DNA of 19,307 bases from Spirochaetia bacterium (lineage in GTDB: Bacteria > Spirochaetota > Spirochaetia > Treponematales > Breznakiellaceae): assembly GCA_025997755.1 (NCBI GenBank), contig BNVA01000017.1, positions 1 to 19,307 of the forward strand, read 5' to 3'. The position numbers and the translations under genes were made by a program. The number at the start of each line of letters is the position of its first letter. The first letter of the stretch is position 1. The notes beneath the pieces are model-generated. The model ran no database searches. It was not told where the DNA came from and worked only from the letters and a program-made list of their open reading frames with translations. This document shows, piece after piece, positions 1-6,808 of this stretch.

Positions 1-306
1 CGGCTTTGGTAACATCGGTGGCAGTGGCTGCGGGAGCTACCAAAATAACTTATTGAGCCTGAGCTTTGGAAGTGATTGCGATGGTACAGCCGGAAGTAAG
101 GCTGCCTACGAGGATCTCCGAAGACGACGAAGCCTCACCCGATAAGACGGTCAACGCTTACAACAAGCTCACCGCCAGGGACAAGGTGAAGATCATCGTA
201 GGCAGCCTTACTTCCGGCTGTACCATCGCAATCACTTCCAAAGCTCAGGCTCAAAAAGTTATTTTGGTAGCGCCCGCAGCCACGGCCACCGATGTTACCA
301 AAGCCG
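1..306. repeat. Inverted repeat (fold-back) disrupting the livJ-like gene
   Basis: Bases 1-116 are the reverse complement of 191-306, base x pairing with 307-x, around a 74-bp spacer (117-190). I find four mismatches in 116 bp: pairs 23/284, 35/272, 52/255 and 112/195. Read in the frame of the right arm, the left copy differs by two synonymous wobble changes (GCG/GCT and ACG/ACT), one I-to-L change, and one K-to-stop change (AAA to TAA at 52-50). The left arm reaches the window edge and may continue beyond it. Either a second, damaged gene copy lies in opposite orientation, or this is a fold-back amplification or assembly chimera. The differences between the arms argue against a simple artefact but do not exclude one. 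Confidence 0.93.
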
Positions 307-1034
307 GTAACTATATCTTCCGCGCCTGTTTTATAGACCCGTTCCAAGGGACTGTAGGCGGACAATTTGCCGCTAAAGACTTAGGCAAAAAACGTGCCGC
401 CGTTCTCTACGACATAGGCAATGATTATTCTGTCGGTCTAAAGGACAATTTCGTAGCCGCCTTTCAGGGTAACGGAGGCGCCGTAACCGCAACCGAATCC
501 TACAATACCGACGACAAGGACTTTAACGCCCAGATCACCAAGATCAAGGCAACGAACCCGGATGTCGTGTATCTCCCCGATTATTATGCGACTGTATCGC
601 TCATAGCCAAACAGCTCCGTGCCCAGGGTATCAACACTCCGATAGTAGGCGCAGACGGTTGGGATGGAGTTATCGAAAATGCCGGAGACGAAGTGTTAAA
701 CGGCTTCTATTCAAACCACTATGCCGCAGATTCAACAGACCCCAAAGTACAGGGTTTTGTTAAATCCTACCAGGCGAAGTACAACGGCGTTCCGACATCT
801 TTCGCCGCTCTTGGTTACGATTCTATTTACCTTATACGCGATGCGATAATTCAGGCAGGTTCACTGGACAACACCGTGATTAGAAGAGAGCTTGAAGCGA
901 TACGCGGCAGTTACCTTACCGGCAATCTTTCGTTCGACGCAAAGCATAACCCGGTAAAATCCGCCGTAATGGTCGAAGTAGTAAAGAAAGACGGCAAACT
1001 TACAACGGTTTACAAAACAACGGTAAATCCATAA
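66..1034 (+). CDS. livJ: ABC transporter substrate-binding protein, LivJ type, 5'-truncated
   Basis: This is a periplasmic binding protein of the branched-chain amino acid (Peripla_BP_6) family, which delivers ligand to a LivHMGF-type importer. Recognisable family segments are EDDEASPDKTVNAYNKL (about residues 19-35), the I-V-G-S-TSG segment (about 44-51), APAAT followed by AGNYIFRACFIDPFQGT, a central YNTDDKDFNAQITKIKA, and the C-terminal ALGYDSIYLIRDAI. The open frame begins at TTG 66, but residues 1-17 are encoded by the inverted copy of the gene's own interior and are unlike the family. The genuine homology begins near base 117. The signal peptide and roughly the first 60 residues of a normal LivJ are missing. 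There is no SD before TTG 66. No other liv genes follow; a terminator lies 24 bp downstream. The ligand cannot be named from sequence. It is best treated as a broken gene, or an artefactually truncated one. Confidence 0.85.
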   Translation: MEVIAMVQPEVRLPTRISEDDEASPDKTVNAYNKLTARDKVKIIVGSLTSGCTIAITSKAQAQKVILVAPAATATDVTKAGNYIFRACFIDPFQGTVGGQFAAKDLGKKRAAVLYDIGNDYSVGLKDNFVAAFQGNGGAVTATESYNTDDKDFNAQITKIKATNPDVVYLPDYYATVSLIAKQLRAQGINTPIVGADGWDGVIENAGDEVLNGFYSNHYAADSTDPKVQGFVKSYQAKYNGVPTSFAALGYDSIYLIRDAIIQAGSLDNTVIRRELEAIRGSYLTGNLSFDAKHNPVKSAVMVEVVKKDGKLTTVYKTTVNP

Positions 1035-1057
1035 CAAACTTGTAAACGGCCACCCTA

Positions 1058-1089
1058 ACAGTCCGCAAAACCTGCGGACTGTTTTTTTT
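1058..1089 (+). terminator. Rho-independent terminator of the livJ-like gene
   Basis: A perfect 10-bp stem (ACAGTCCGCA at 1058-1067 with TGCGGACTGT at 1073-1082) with a 5-nt loop is followed by a run of eight T (1082-1089). It lies 24 bp after the livJ stop codon. The opposite strand lacks a T-run after the stem, so it does not look like a terminator for the convergent toxin gene. Confidence 0.93.
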
Positions 1090-1114
1090 AGAAAATTGTT
1101 ATGAAACTAAGTCT

Positions 1115-1450
1115 CTACGCTATTAATTTTTCAAATAATATGTCTTGTACATTTCGCCGTGAATCCAATACTAGTAATATTTTAACTTCAGTATCTTCAA
1201 CTTTGTATATTATTCTCCAGGGCTTTTCCAATAACTGTCGATAATCTTTTATATTTTGCTTTAATAATTCAGGTACATAAGCACCTTTATTTGGAAATTG
1301 ACTTAATGAAAAAATTTTTGCTTTTAATCGTTCATATATTTCTAAGGCATTTCTGGGATTATTTTCTGCAATGTATGATATAATTTGATTCAGATCATTT
1401 TCCGCACTCTTTGTTATATATACAGAATATTCCGCCGTATCATTTTTCAT
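1115..1450 (-). CDS. RelE/ParE-superfamily toxin
   Basis: This 111-residue protein is probably the toxin of a type II toxin-antitoxin pair. RelE members cleave ribosome-bound mRNA and ParE members target gyrase; the sequence alone does not settle which. Family marks are the N-terminal YSVYITKSAENDLNQIISYI, a basic middle containing YRQLLEKPWRIIYKV, and the C-terminal strand ILLVLDSRRN. The last of these fits ParE and plasmid-stabilisation-type proteins. The ATG at 1450-1448 overlaps the antitoxin gene end by 11 bp and has only a weak SD, so translation is probably coupled. The gene is visibly richer in A+T than its neighbours, which agrees with horizontal acquisition. The length is normal for the family and the frame is intact. 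Confidence 0.85.
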   Translation of the reverse strand: MKNDTAEYSVYITKSAENDLNQIISYIAENNPRNALEIYERLKAKIFSLSQFPNKGAYVPELLKQNIKDYRQLLEKPWRIIYKVEDTEVKILLVLDSRRNVQDILFEKLIA

Positions 1451-1727
1451 CTGAGTCTATTTTTTTATTTAAATCCGAAAATACATCTTCTGCCTTTCTT
1501 ATTCTTCCTTGTTCAATATCTTTTTCAGCAAGTTTTATTATATTTAGTAAAGCAAAAGCATCTTGAGTTTCTTGATATGTTTCTATATCTACCAAGACAG
1601 CCCTTGCCGCTCCGTTTTGAGTAATTACAATAGGATTTTTCCGCTCATTGACATATTTCATCATCTCGGCGGCATTTGCTTTTATATATGAGATAGGTTT
1701 TATGTCTTCTTTGAGATTAACAGCCAT
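1440..1727 (-). CDS. Phd/YefM-family antitoxin
   Basis: This 95-residue protein is the antitoxin partner of the overlapping toxin gene. The N-terminal half (about residues 10-55) has the Phd/YefM fold pattern: IKPISYIKANAAEMMKYV, then IVITQNGAARAVLV, then DIETYQ. This is the DNA-binding and dimerisation domain, which normally also represses its own promoter. The acidic and lysine-rich tail (residues 70-95) would be the toxin-neutralising segment. A strong SD (GGAGGG) lies 5 nt upstream of the ATG. The gene comes first and the toxin second, the usual order for this class. Confidence 0.87.
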   Translation of the reverse strand: MAVNLKEDIKPISYIKANAAEMMKYVNERKNPIVITQNGAARAVLVDIETYQETQDAFALLNIIKLAEKDIEQGRIRKAEDVFSDLNKKIDSDEK

Positions 1728-1747
1728 TTATCCCTCCGGTACTTTTT

Positions 1748-1776
1748 ATCGTGCCTTATTAAGACTGCCTTGTCAA
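1748..1776 (-). promoter_or_regulatory. Candidate promoter of the toxin-antitoxin operon
   Basis: On the - strand a consensus -35 TTGACA (1776-1771) lies 17 bp before CACGAT (1753-1748), a weak -10 match. The nearly symmetrical CTTATTAAG in the spacer could be part of an autoregulatory operator of the kind Phd/YefM proteins bind. The -35 is convincing; the -10 and the operator are guesses. Confidence 0.4.
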
Positions 1777-1815
1777 TAGACTTTTTGTTGATTTCAGGGG
1801 AATACCGCGCAAAAG

Positions 1816-1847
1816 ACTAGCATTAGCATTGAAGGCTAACAGCTAGT
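1816..1847. repeat. Short imperfect inverted repeat
   Basis: ACTAGC (1816-1821) plus TTAGC (1823-1827) pair with GCTAA (1835-1839) plus GCTAGT (1842-1847) around a 7-nt loop, with a small internal asymmetry. No T-run follows on either strand, so it is not an obvious terminator. It lies upstream of the toxin-antitoxin promoter. The function is unknown. Confidence 0.55.
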
Positions 1848-1997
1848 GTATATTTCTGCCGATCTAATGCGTAAGGTTTACTTTTGGTGCCTCACCTCTA
1901 TTAAATCCCAATGCTTGGAGAAGAAAAAACGGTATTAATCACCCAACCTGTATTTGTGGGGGTAGCGGAAAAGCGTTGCGCAGCAACCTTTGGAGCT

Positions 1998-2070
1998 AGG
2001 GGGAGCCGACCGCAGAAAGCTGCCGTTGATTGCGTATAACGCTACGGAAACGTTTGCGGGTGCGCCCCCT
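1998..2070 (-). repeat. GC-rich long hairpin downstream of the flavodiiron gene
   Basis: AGGGGG (1998-2003) pairs with CCCCCT (2065-2070), and an inner CCGCA/TGCGG pairing extends the stem across an internal loop. Within the large loop GCGT (2032-2035) pairs with ACGC (2039-2042). Just outside, GTTGC (1975-1979) pairs with GCAAC (1983-1987). It starts about 8 bp after the flavodiiron stop codon and has no T-run. It could stabilise or terminate the operon mRNA, or be a REP-like repeat. Confidence 0.5.
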
Positions 2071-2078
2071 CCTAAATC

Positions 2079-3929
2079 CTAACCCAGCTTTTCAAAGTAA
2101 GAGACATCGTGCTTGCAAAGCGGGCAGATAAAGTCGCCGGGTAGTTCATCGCCTTCGTGTATGTAACCGCAGACTTTGCAGATGTAGCCTTTCTTTTTTG
2201 TTTTAGTGAGCGGCGGTTTTGGTTTGATGTTGTCGGAATAGTATTGGTATGTGAGCGATGGTACGTTCGACAATAGAGCCGCTTCGGTAACGTCGGCTGT
2301 GTAAAGTGTGTGTGTGTCGTAGTCGGTTGCCTTGATTACCTTGCATGAAAAAAATGCGTTGCCTACTTTCGGCGCGTAGATCAATCCGTTGGAGCTGCGC
2401 GTTTTGTCGGGGCATATTGCGAATTTGTCAACATCCCTTCCGCTTTGAAAACCAAACTGTTTAAAAACGCTGAATGGCGCGTCAACGCTTAATGCCGACA
2501 CATTGAACACGCCGGTTTTTAAAATCATGTCGTTTGTAAAATTCTTTTTTATTACGGCAATGTTGATCCGCTTGGGTGTGTCCGTAAGCTGCACTGCCGA
2601 ATTGATGATACAGGCGTTGTCCTTATTGCCGTCGCGCGCCGTCAACAAGAAAAGTCCATAACTCATTTTAAAGAACGCAAGATTATTTACAGGATTTGTT
2701 TTTGGATCATGCGGGGCGATAATATTTTTAGGCATATCCGCAGCAATAATATCTGCAAGTGAATTTAGGCTGTCATTCTGGAATTTTTTTACGGACGAAA
2801 AAATGGTTATCGTATCGTTCAATATTTCCCAGCCCTCAAGCGAAGAACAAATATCTTTCATCAAATCGCCGGACGAAGGTGCCCAACTACCGTTTTCAAT
2901 AAACGCAACTTTCCGGTTTCGTAAGTTATGCGCTTTAATATCAAGCAGCGCCTCTTCCATTTTGATAAATATTCCGGCGTTATACGTTGTGGATGCAAAT
3001 ACAAGATGACTGCACCTGAATGCCTCTGAAACAATAATATCCGCTTTTGTAACGGAGACATCATAGACAACTATGTTTTTTACGCCTCTTTCGGCTAACG
3101 CTGCGGCAAAGATATTTACCGCGTTTTCCGTACCGCCGTAAACGGACGCATAAGCTATCATTACCGCGTTATCCTCCGGTGTGTAGGTACTCCACCTTTG
3201 GTACTTCTCCACAAACCAGTTTATATTTTTCCGCCATATAGGACCGTGCAATGGGCAGAGCGTATCGATCTCTAATTTTGCTGTTTTGTCGAGCAATGCC
3301 TGTACCTGATCGCCGTATTTCCCAACGATGTTTGCATAGTAACGCCGTGCATCGCCTAACCAGTCATGTTCAAAATTTACTTCGTCCGCAAAAAGATTTC
3401 CGTTGATAGCGCCGAAGGTACCGAAGGCATCGGCAGAAAATAAAATCTTTTCTGACGTTTCATAAGTTACCATTACTTCGGGCCAGTGAACCATCGGCGC
3501 AAAAACAAATGTAAATGTACGCTTGCCGGTTTTTAATGTGTCGCCTTCTTTAACCACTACAGCCCGTGAATCAACTTCAAAATTGAAAAATTGTTTTATC
3601 ATTGTAAGGGTAAGTTCGTTTGCTACAATCTTTGTTTTAGGATACCGTACTGCAAGTTCACCTAATGTGTGACTGTGATCCGGCTCCATGTGATTAACTA
3701 TCACATAATCAAGAGAGCGTCCGTTTAAAAGATGTTCAAGGTTTTCAAAAAAAACACCGCTTACGGCTTTGTCTACGGTATCAAGCAGAACAGTTTTTTC
3801 GTCTAACGACAAATAACTGTTATAAGAAACGCCGCGCGGACTGGGAAAGACGCCTTCAAATACCAGAAGACGCCTGTCATTTCCGCCGATCCAAAATAAT
3901 CCGTCCTTAATTTTTCTTTCGTTGTGCAT
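2079..3929 (-). CDS. Flavodiiron protein with flavin-reductase-like and rubredoxin domains
   Basis: This 616-residue cytoplasmic enzyme of the FprA/ROO family reduces O2 to water and/or NO to N2O. Domains in order: a metallo-beta-lactamase-like diiron domain (about 1-250); a flavodoxin FMN domain (about 257-390, with YASVYGGTENA and a later ENGSWAPSSGD); a flavin-reductase-like domain (about 417-565); and a short rubredoxin (about 581-616, CxxC at 584/587 and 602/605). Diiron ligands are visible: H80-x-E82-x-D84-H85, H148, D167, H228. The rubredoxin is the short, rubrerythrin-like form. I chose ATG 3929, with AGGAGG 7 nt upstream; the frame is open 15 codons further but into the end of the upstream gene. 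It is last in the corrinoid operon, 19 bp after cbiC. The built-in electron-transfer domains suggest it needs fewer separate redox partners. Confidence 0.93.
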   Translation of the reverse strand: MHNERKIKDGLFWIGGNDRRLLVFEGVFPSPRGVSYNSYLSLDEKTVLLDTVDKAVSGVFFENLEHLLNGRSLDYVIVNHMEPDHSHTLGELAVRYPKTKIVANELTLTMIKQFFNFEVDSRAVVVKEGDTLKTGKRTFTFVFAPMVHWPEVMVTYETSEKILFSADAFGTFGAINGNLFADEVNFEHDWLGDARRYYANIVGKYGDQVQALLDKTAKLEIDTLCPLHGPIWRKNINWFVEKYQRWSTYTPEDNAVMIAYASVYGGTENAVNIFAAALAERGVKNIVVYDVSVTKADIIVSEAFRCSHLVFASTTYNAGIFIKMEEALLDIKAHNLRNRKVAFIENGSWAPSSGDLMKDICSSLEGWEILNDTITIFSSVKKFQNDSLNSLADIIAADMPKNIIAPHDPKTNPVNNLAFFKMSYGLFLLTARDGNKDNACIINSAVQLTDTPKRINIAVIKKNFTNDMILKTGVFNVSALSVDAPFSVFKQFGFQSGRDVDKFAICPDKTRSSNGLIYAPKVGNAFFSCKVIKATDYDTHTLYTADVTEAALLSNVPSLTYQYYSDNIKPKPPLTKTKKKGYICKVCGYIHEGDELPGDFICPLCKHDVSYFEKLG

Positions 3930-3948
3930 TTTAAGCCTCCTAAAAAAA

Positions 3949-4587
3949 CTATTGCTTTGCGTAGAGCAAGGCATTTATTATGCTTGCGGCAACTGCGCTG
4001 CCGCCTTTTCTTCCTTTTGCAATTATACAAGGAATATCAAAATTTAAAAAGAGCTCTTTTGATTCAACAACATTGACAAAGCCCACGGGCACTGCGATAA
4101 CAACAACCGGTTTTAACTTATTTTGGCTTACAAGCTCATGTATTCTTAGAAGGGCAGTAGGCGCGTTGCCGATTGCAAAAATCAGCGGCTTTCCCATGAG
4201 GGCAGCCTTGTCGACGGCTGACGCCGCGCGTGTAGTGCCGTTCTTTTTTGCCTCTTGTGCAATGTCTTCGTCTGCAATAAAACAGTGAGCCTTGCCGCCG
4301 TAAACTGCAAGATTTTTTTTATTTATCCCGCTAAACGCCATATTCGTATCCGTAACAACATCAATACCGGAGCGCAGACTGTTATACGCAACAAGCGCCG
4401 CGTTGTTTGTGAATATCAAATTATCGTCAAAATCAAAATCGGCGGTAGTGTGAATTACCCGTTTTACGATAGTATCTTCAAGCGGCATCCGTTTTATGCC
4501 AAAGCCGCGGCTTCTGCGTTGTATAAGTTCTTCGCCGATAATTTCCATGCTGCGTTTTTCAATTTCTTCCGGCAGATAATAATTCAT
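3949..4587 (-). CDS. cbiC: Precorrin-8X / cobalt-precorrin-8 methylmutase
   Basis: This 212-residue enzyme (CbiC in the anaerobic pathway, CobH in the aerobic one) moves the C-11 methyl group to C-12 and gives (cobalt-)cobyrinic acid, late in corrin ring synthesis. Family marks: IEKRSMEII near the N terminus; RVIHTTADFDF with the likely catalytic His46; DTNMAFSGI; a GNAPTALL segment; PVGFVNVVESKE; and KGRKGGSAVAA near the C terminus. The length is normal and all these segments are intact. Its ATG overlaps the cobQ stop by 4 bp (ATGA), so the two corrin genes are translationally coupled. I use cbiC because the organism looks anaerobic; the sequence does not tell CbiC from CobH. Confidence 0.94.
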   Translation of the reverse strand: MNYYLPEEIEKRSMEIIGEELIQRRSRGFGIKRMPLEDTIVKRVIHTTADFDFDDNLIFTNNAALVAYNSLRSGIDVVTDTNMAFSGINKKNLAVYGGKAHCFIADEDIAQEAKKNGTTRAASAVDKAALMGKPLIFAIGNAPTALLRIHELVSQNKLKPVVVIAVPVGFVNVVESKELFLNFDIPCIIAKGRKGGSAVAASIINALLYAKQ

Positions 4588-6098
4588 TCTAACCCCATAA
4601 TTTTGTAGATCGTTTTAATGTCGATATTTGCCCGCAAAACTTCTGCAAGCAGATCATATTGTTTTTCTTTGTATAGTTCAATATCGCTTTCTGATGTTTC
4701 CGCATCCGCGTTGTAATCTATTCCTTTTGCTTCGCATAACGCCTTAACGATTGTTTGTGAAATACCCTGTGCATCAAATATTCCGTGTGTGTATGTACCG
4801 TAAATATTTCCGTTGTGAGCGCCGTCGTCAAGAACATTTGACGTTACCGTATCTTTGAGTGCTGCGGTGGTTTTACATTCTCCTGCATGCTCCGTCCGTC
4901 CCATGTGTACTTCATAGCCTTCGATTTTCATTCCGGTTAGGTTTTTTAAGACACCGCCAATTTGTAAGAATTCTCCACAGACTTGGGTGCGTTTTTTTTC
5001 CGTTGAAAACACCGTGTTTACAGGCAGTAAACCCATTCCCTCCAATTCCCCGCCGCCTTCCGCGTTCTCCGGATCGAATATTCTTTTGCCCAAAATTTGA
5101 TACCCGCCGCATATCCCGAATAACGGCTTGTTCATTGCCGCGTATTCACGAACGGCGCTCTCCATTCCGGTTTTACGCATCCACAACAGGTCGGACATAG
5201 TATTTTTGGTTCCGGGTATTATTACAAGGTCTGCGCCGTTCAACATTTCCGGTTTATTAGCATAACACAGCGAGACAATTTTTTCACGGCTAAGTACATT
5301 AAAATCTGTAAAGTTTGACATTCGCGGCAGACGAACAACACAGATTTTTATCTTTGACTGTACAGGATTGTTATCCAGCTTTTCACTCAAACTGTCTTCG
5401 TCTTCAATATCCAGTTTTATGTACGGCACAACGCCCAATACGGCACGCTTTGTGATTTCTTCAAGCTGACGCAGCCCGGGATCGAGCAGGGATTTATCGC
5501 CCCTGAATTTATTTATGATGAAACCTTTCACATAACGCTTTTCTTCTTCTGTAAAAAGCAGCATTGTTCCGGCAAGAGATGCAAATACTCCGCCGCGGTC
5601 TATGTCGGCAACAATTAACACAGGCGCGTTTGCAAGCCTTGCCATATACATATTTACAATATCGTTGTCCCGCAAATTTATTTCGGCGGGGCTGCCCGCG
5701 CCTTCAATAACAATTATGTCGTGTTTTGAAGAAAGCCTGTCGAATGATTCTTTTATCTTTGGCGCAAAGATTCGTTTATACGAATAATAATCAACCGCGT
5801 TTAGATCGTCAAACACCTCACCTTGAAGTACAACCTGTGATTTGCTGTCGCCGGTTGGTTTTAGCAGTATAGGGTTCATATCGACTAACGGCTCAATCCC
5901 TGCGGCCTCCGCCTGCACAACCTGCGCCCTGCCCATCTCAAGTCCCTCTTTCGTGATAAAAGAGTTCAGCGCCATATTTTGCGATTTAAACGGAGCGACG
6001 CTGTAACCATCCTGTTTAAAAATCCTGCAAAGCCCTGTCGCCAAAATACTCTTTCCGGCATTAGACGCCGTGCCCTGAATCATTATAGACTTAGCCAC
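4584..6098 (-). CDS. cobQ: Cobyric acid synthase (glutamine-hydrolysing)
   Basis: This 504-residue enzyme (CobQ/CbiP) amidates side chains b, d, e and g of adenosylcobyrinic acid a,c-diamide using glutamine and ATP. The N-terminal dethiobiotin-synthetase-like ATPase domain carries the P-loop-like GTASNAGKS (9-17), then KSQNMALNS (38-46) and NPILLKPTGDSKSQVV (75-90), all typical. A middle DIDRGGVFAS follows (165-174). The C-terminal GATase domain has the nucleophile Cys330 in FGICGGYQ and the catalytic His438 in YGTYTHGIFD. The start is GTG 6098 with GGAG about 6 nt upstream; an ATG two bases before it is out of frame. It lies 12 bp after the MBL hydrolase stop and overlaps cbiC by 4 bp. Full length, no damage seen. 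Confidence 0.96.
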   Translation of the reverse strand: MAKSIMIQGTASNAGKSILATGLCRIFKQDGYSVAPFKSQNMALNSFITKEGLEMGRAQVVQAEAAGIEPLVDMNPILLKPTGDSKSQVVLQGEVFDDLNAVDYYSYKRIFAPKIKESFDRLSSKHDIIVIEGAGSPAEINLRDNDIVNMYMARLANAPVLIVADIDRGGVFASLAGTMLLFTEEEKRYVKGFIINKFRGDKSLLDPGLRQLEEITKRAVLGVVPYIKLDIEDEDSLSEKLDNNPVQSKIKICVVRLPRMSNFTDFNVLSREKIVSLCYANKPEMLNGADLVIIPGTKNTMSDLLWMRKTGMESAVREYAAMNKPLFGICGGYQILGKRIFDPENAEGGGELEGMGLLPVNTVFSTEKKRTQVCGEFLQIGGVLKNLTGMKIEGYEVHMGRTEHAGECKTTAALKDTVTSNVLDDGAHNGNIYGTYTHGIFDAQGISQTIVKALCEAKGIDYNADAETSESDIELYKEKQYDLLAEVLRANIDIKTIYKIMGLE

Positions 6099-6110
6099 AT
6101 TTCACTCCAT

Positions 6111-6773
6111 TTAAAACACGCCCGCTTCGTCGCGGATAGTTGTAGGAGGCCCGTGACCGGGGAAAACCGTTATGCTGCCGTCCATAGAGAATAAACGGCG
6201 CAGGGTTTTTTCAAGTTTATTCCAACTGCCGCCGGGCAGGTCTGTGCGTCCCATTCCGTTTTTGAAAAGCGTGTCGCCGCCGAATAGGAGCAGATTTTTT
6301 TCGTCATAAAAACCTACCGAGCCTTCGGAATGTCCCGGCAGGTGCAGAACTTTAAAGCCGGCTACGGTATCACCCTCATTTAAGATAATGTCGGCGGCAG
6401 GCGTGGGGCTGTAGAATTGATCCATGAAATATGAATTACCCATGGCAGCCCTTATGCTTTCGTCGTGAAAACGCCGTGCGTCCGCGCCCAGATAGCAGGC
6501 ATCGTCTTTTCCTATTGCCACCTTAGGCACTATCCCTTTTCCCTTGTAAATTTCGCATAACCCGGATACTGCGGCGATATGGTCAAAATGTCCGTGTGTT
6601 AGTAAAATGTACTGTGCGTACAGTCCATCCCGGTCTAAACAGGATAATATTTGAGCGGGGTCTGCGCCCGGGTCGATTACCGCAGCCGGTTTTAAGCCGA
6701 AAACGGTGTCTCCGTCCAAGGGGACGATCCAGCAGTTGGTTTCTAAAGCTCCTACGACTATTTTTTTGACCAT
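6111..6773 (-). CDS. MBL-fold metallohydrolase, glyoxalase II-like
   Basis: This 220-residue cytoplasmic metallo-beta-lactamase-fold hydrolase has a complete two-metal site: THGHFDH (H60, H62, D64, H65), H148 in LPGHSEGS, D167 in GGDTLF, and H207 in FPGHGPPT. The opening MVKKIVVGALETNCWIV is the usual start of the YcbL/GloB-like group, which supports ATG 6773. The physiological substrate (a thioester such as an S-acylglutathione analogue, or something else) cannot be read from sequence. It is the first gene of the cobQ-cbiC-flavodiiron operon. It has no SD; a -10-like TAATAT ends 6 nt before the ATG, so the mRNA may be leaderless. It diverges from the membrane protein gene across only 14 bp. 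Confidence 0.92.
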   Translation of the reverse strand: MVKKIVVGALETNCWIVPLDGDTVFGLKPAAVIDPGADPAQILSCLDRDGLYAQYILLTHGHFDHIAAVSGLCEIYKGKGIVPKVAIGKDDACYLGADARRFHDESIRAAMGNSYFMDQFYSPTPAADIILNEGDTVAGFKVLHLPGHSEGSVGFYDEKNLLLFGGDTLFKNGMGRTDLPGGSWNKLEKTLRRLFSMDGSITVFPGHGPPTTIRDEAGVF

Positions 6774-6778
6774 GGAGG
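6774..6778 (+). promoter_or_regulatory. Shine-Dalgarno deciding a CTG start
   Basis: GGAGG sits directly beside the ATG of the divergent gene. The + strand frame is open from 6770 and has no ATG, GTG or TTG before GTG 6848. CTG 6788 is 9 nt after this SD and is the best-placed start; ATT 6782 is too close. Confidence 0.6.
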
Positions 6779-6779
6779 T

Positions 6780-6808
6780 ATATTACACTGAGCAACTTTA
6801 ATTGGCTA
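6780..6808 (-). promoter_or_regulatory. Candidate leaderless promoter of the MBL-cobQ-cbiC-FDP operon
   Basis: On the - strand TAGCCA (6808-6803) and TAATAT (6785-6780) are 17 bp apart, each matching four of six consensus bases. TAATAT ends 6 nt before ATG 6773, which would put the transcript start at the start codon. There is no SD on this strand. The -10 lies between the SD (6774-6778) and start codon of the divergent + strand gene. Confidence 0.45.

Larger units (their letters stand above)
1728..2078. other. Non-coding intergenic region with structured elements
   Basis: There is no convincing gene in this 351-bp gap between the antitoxin gene start and the flavodiiron gene end. From left to right it holds the candidate toxin-antitoxin promoter, a short inverted repeat near 1816-1847, a plain AT-rich stretch, and from about 1960 a GC-rich block with several hairpins. 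The block also contains two similar stretches: GTAGCGGAAAAGCGTTGCG at 1962-1980 and GCTACGGAAACGTTTGCG at 2041-2058. The block could be a dispersed intergenic repeat or the 3' end of the flavodiiron transcript. Confidence 0.6.

Noticed and set aside
18..34. A GCCACTGC-like string on the - strand that recalls a cobalamin riboswitch core
   Set aside because: It is simply part of the inverted copy of the livJ coding sequence, has no neighbouring riboswitch elements, and is far from the corrinoid genes.
135..365. 76-codon open frame on the - strand
   Set aside because: It is antisense to livJ and crosses the fold-back; its sequence has no family features.
3980..4608. Two open frames of 102 and 117 codons on the + strand
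   Set aside because: They are mirror frames of cbiC, which is clearly the real gene by its motifs.
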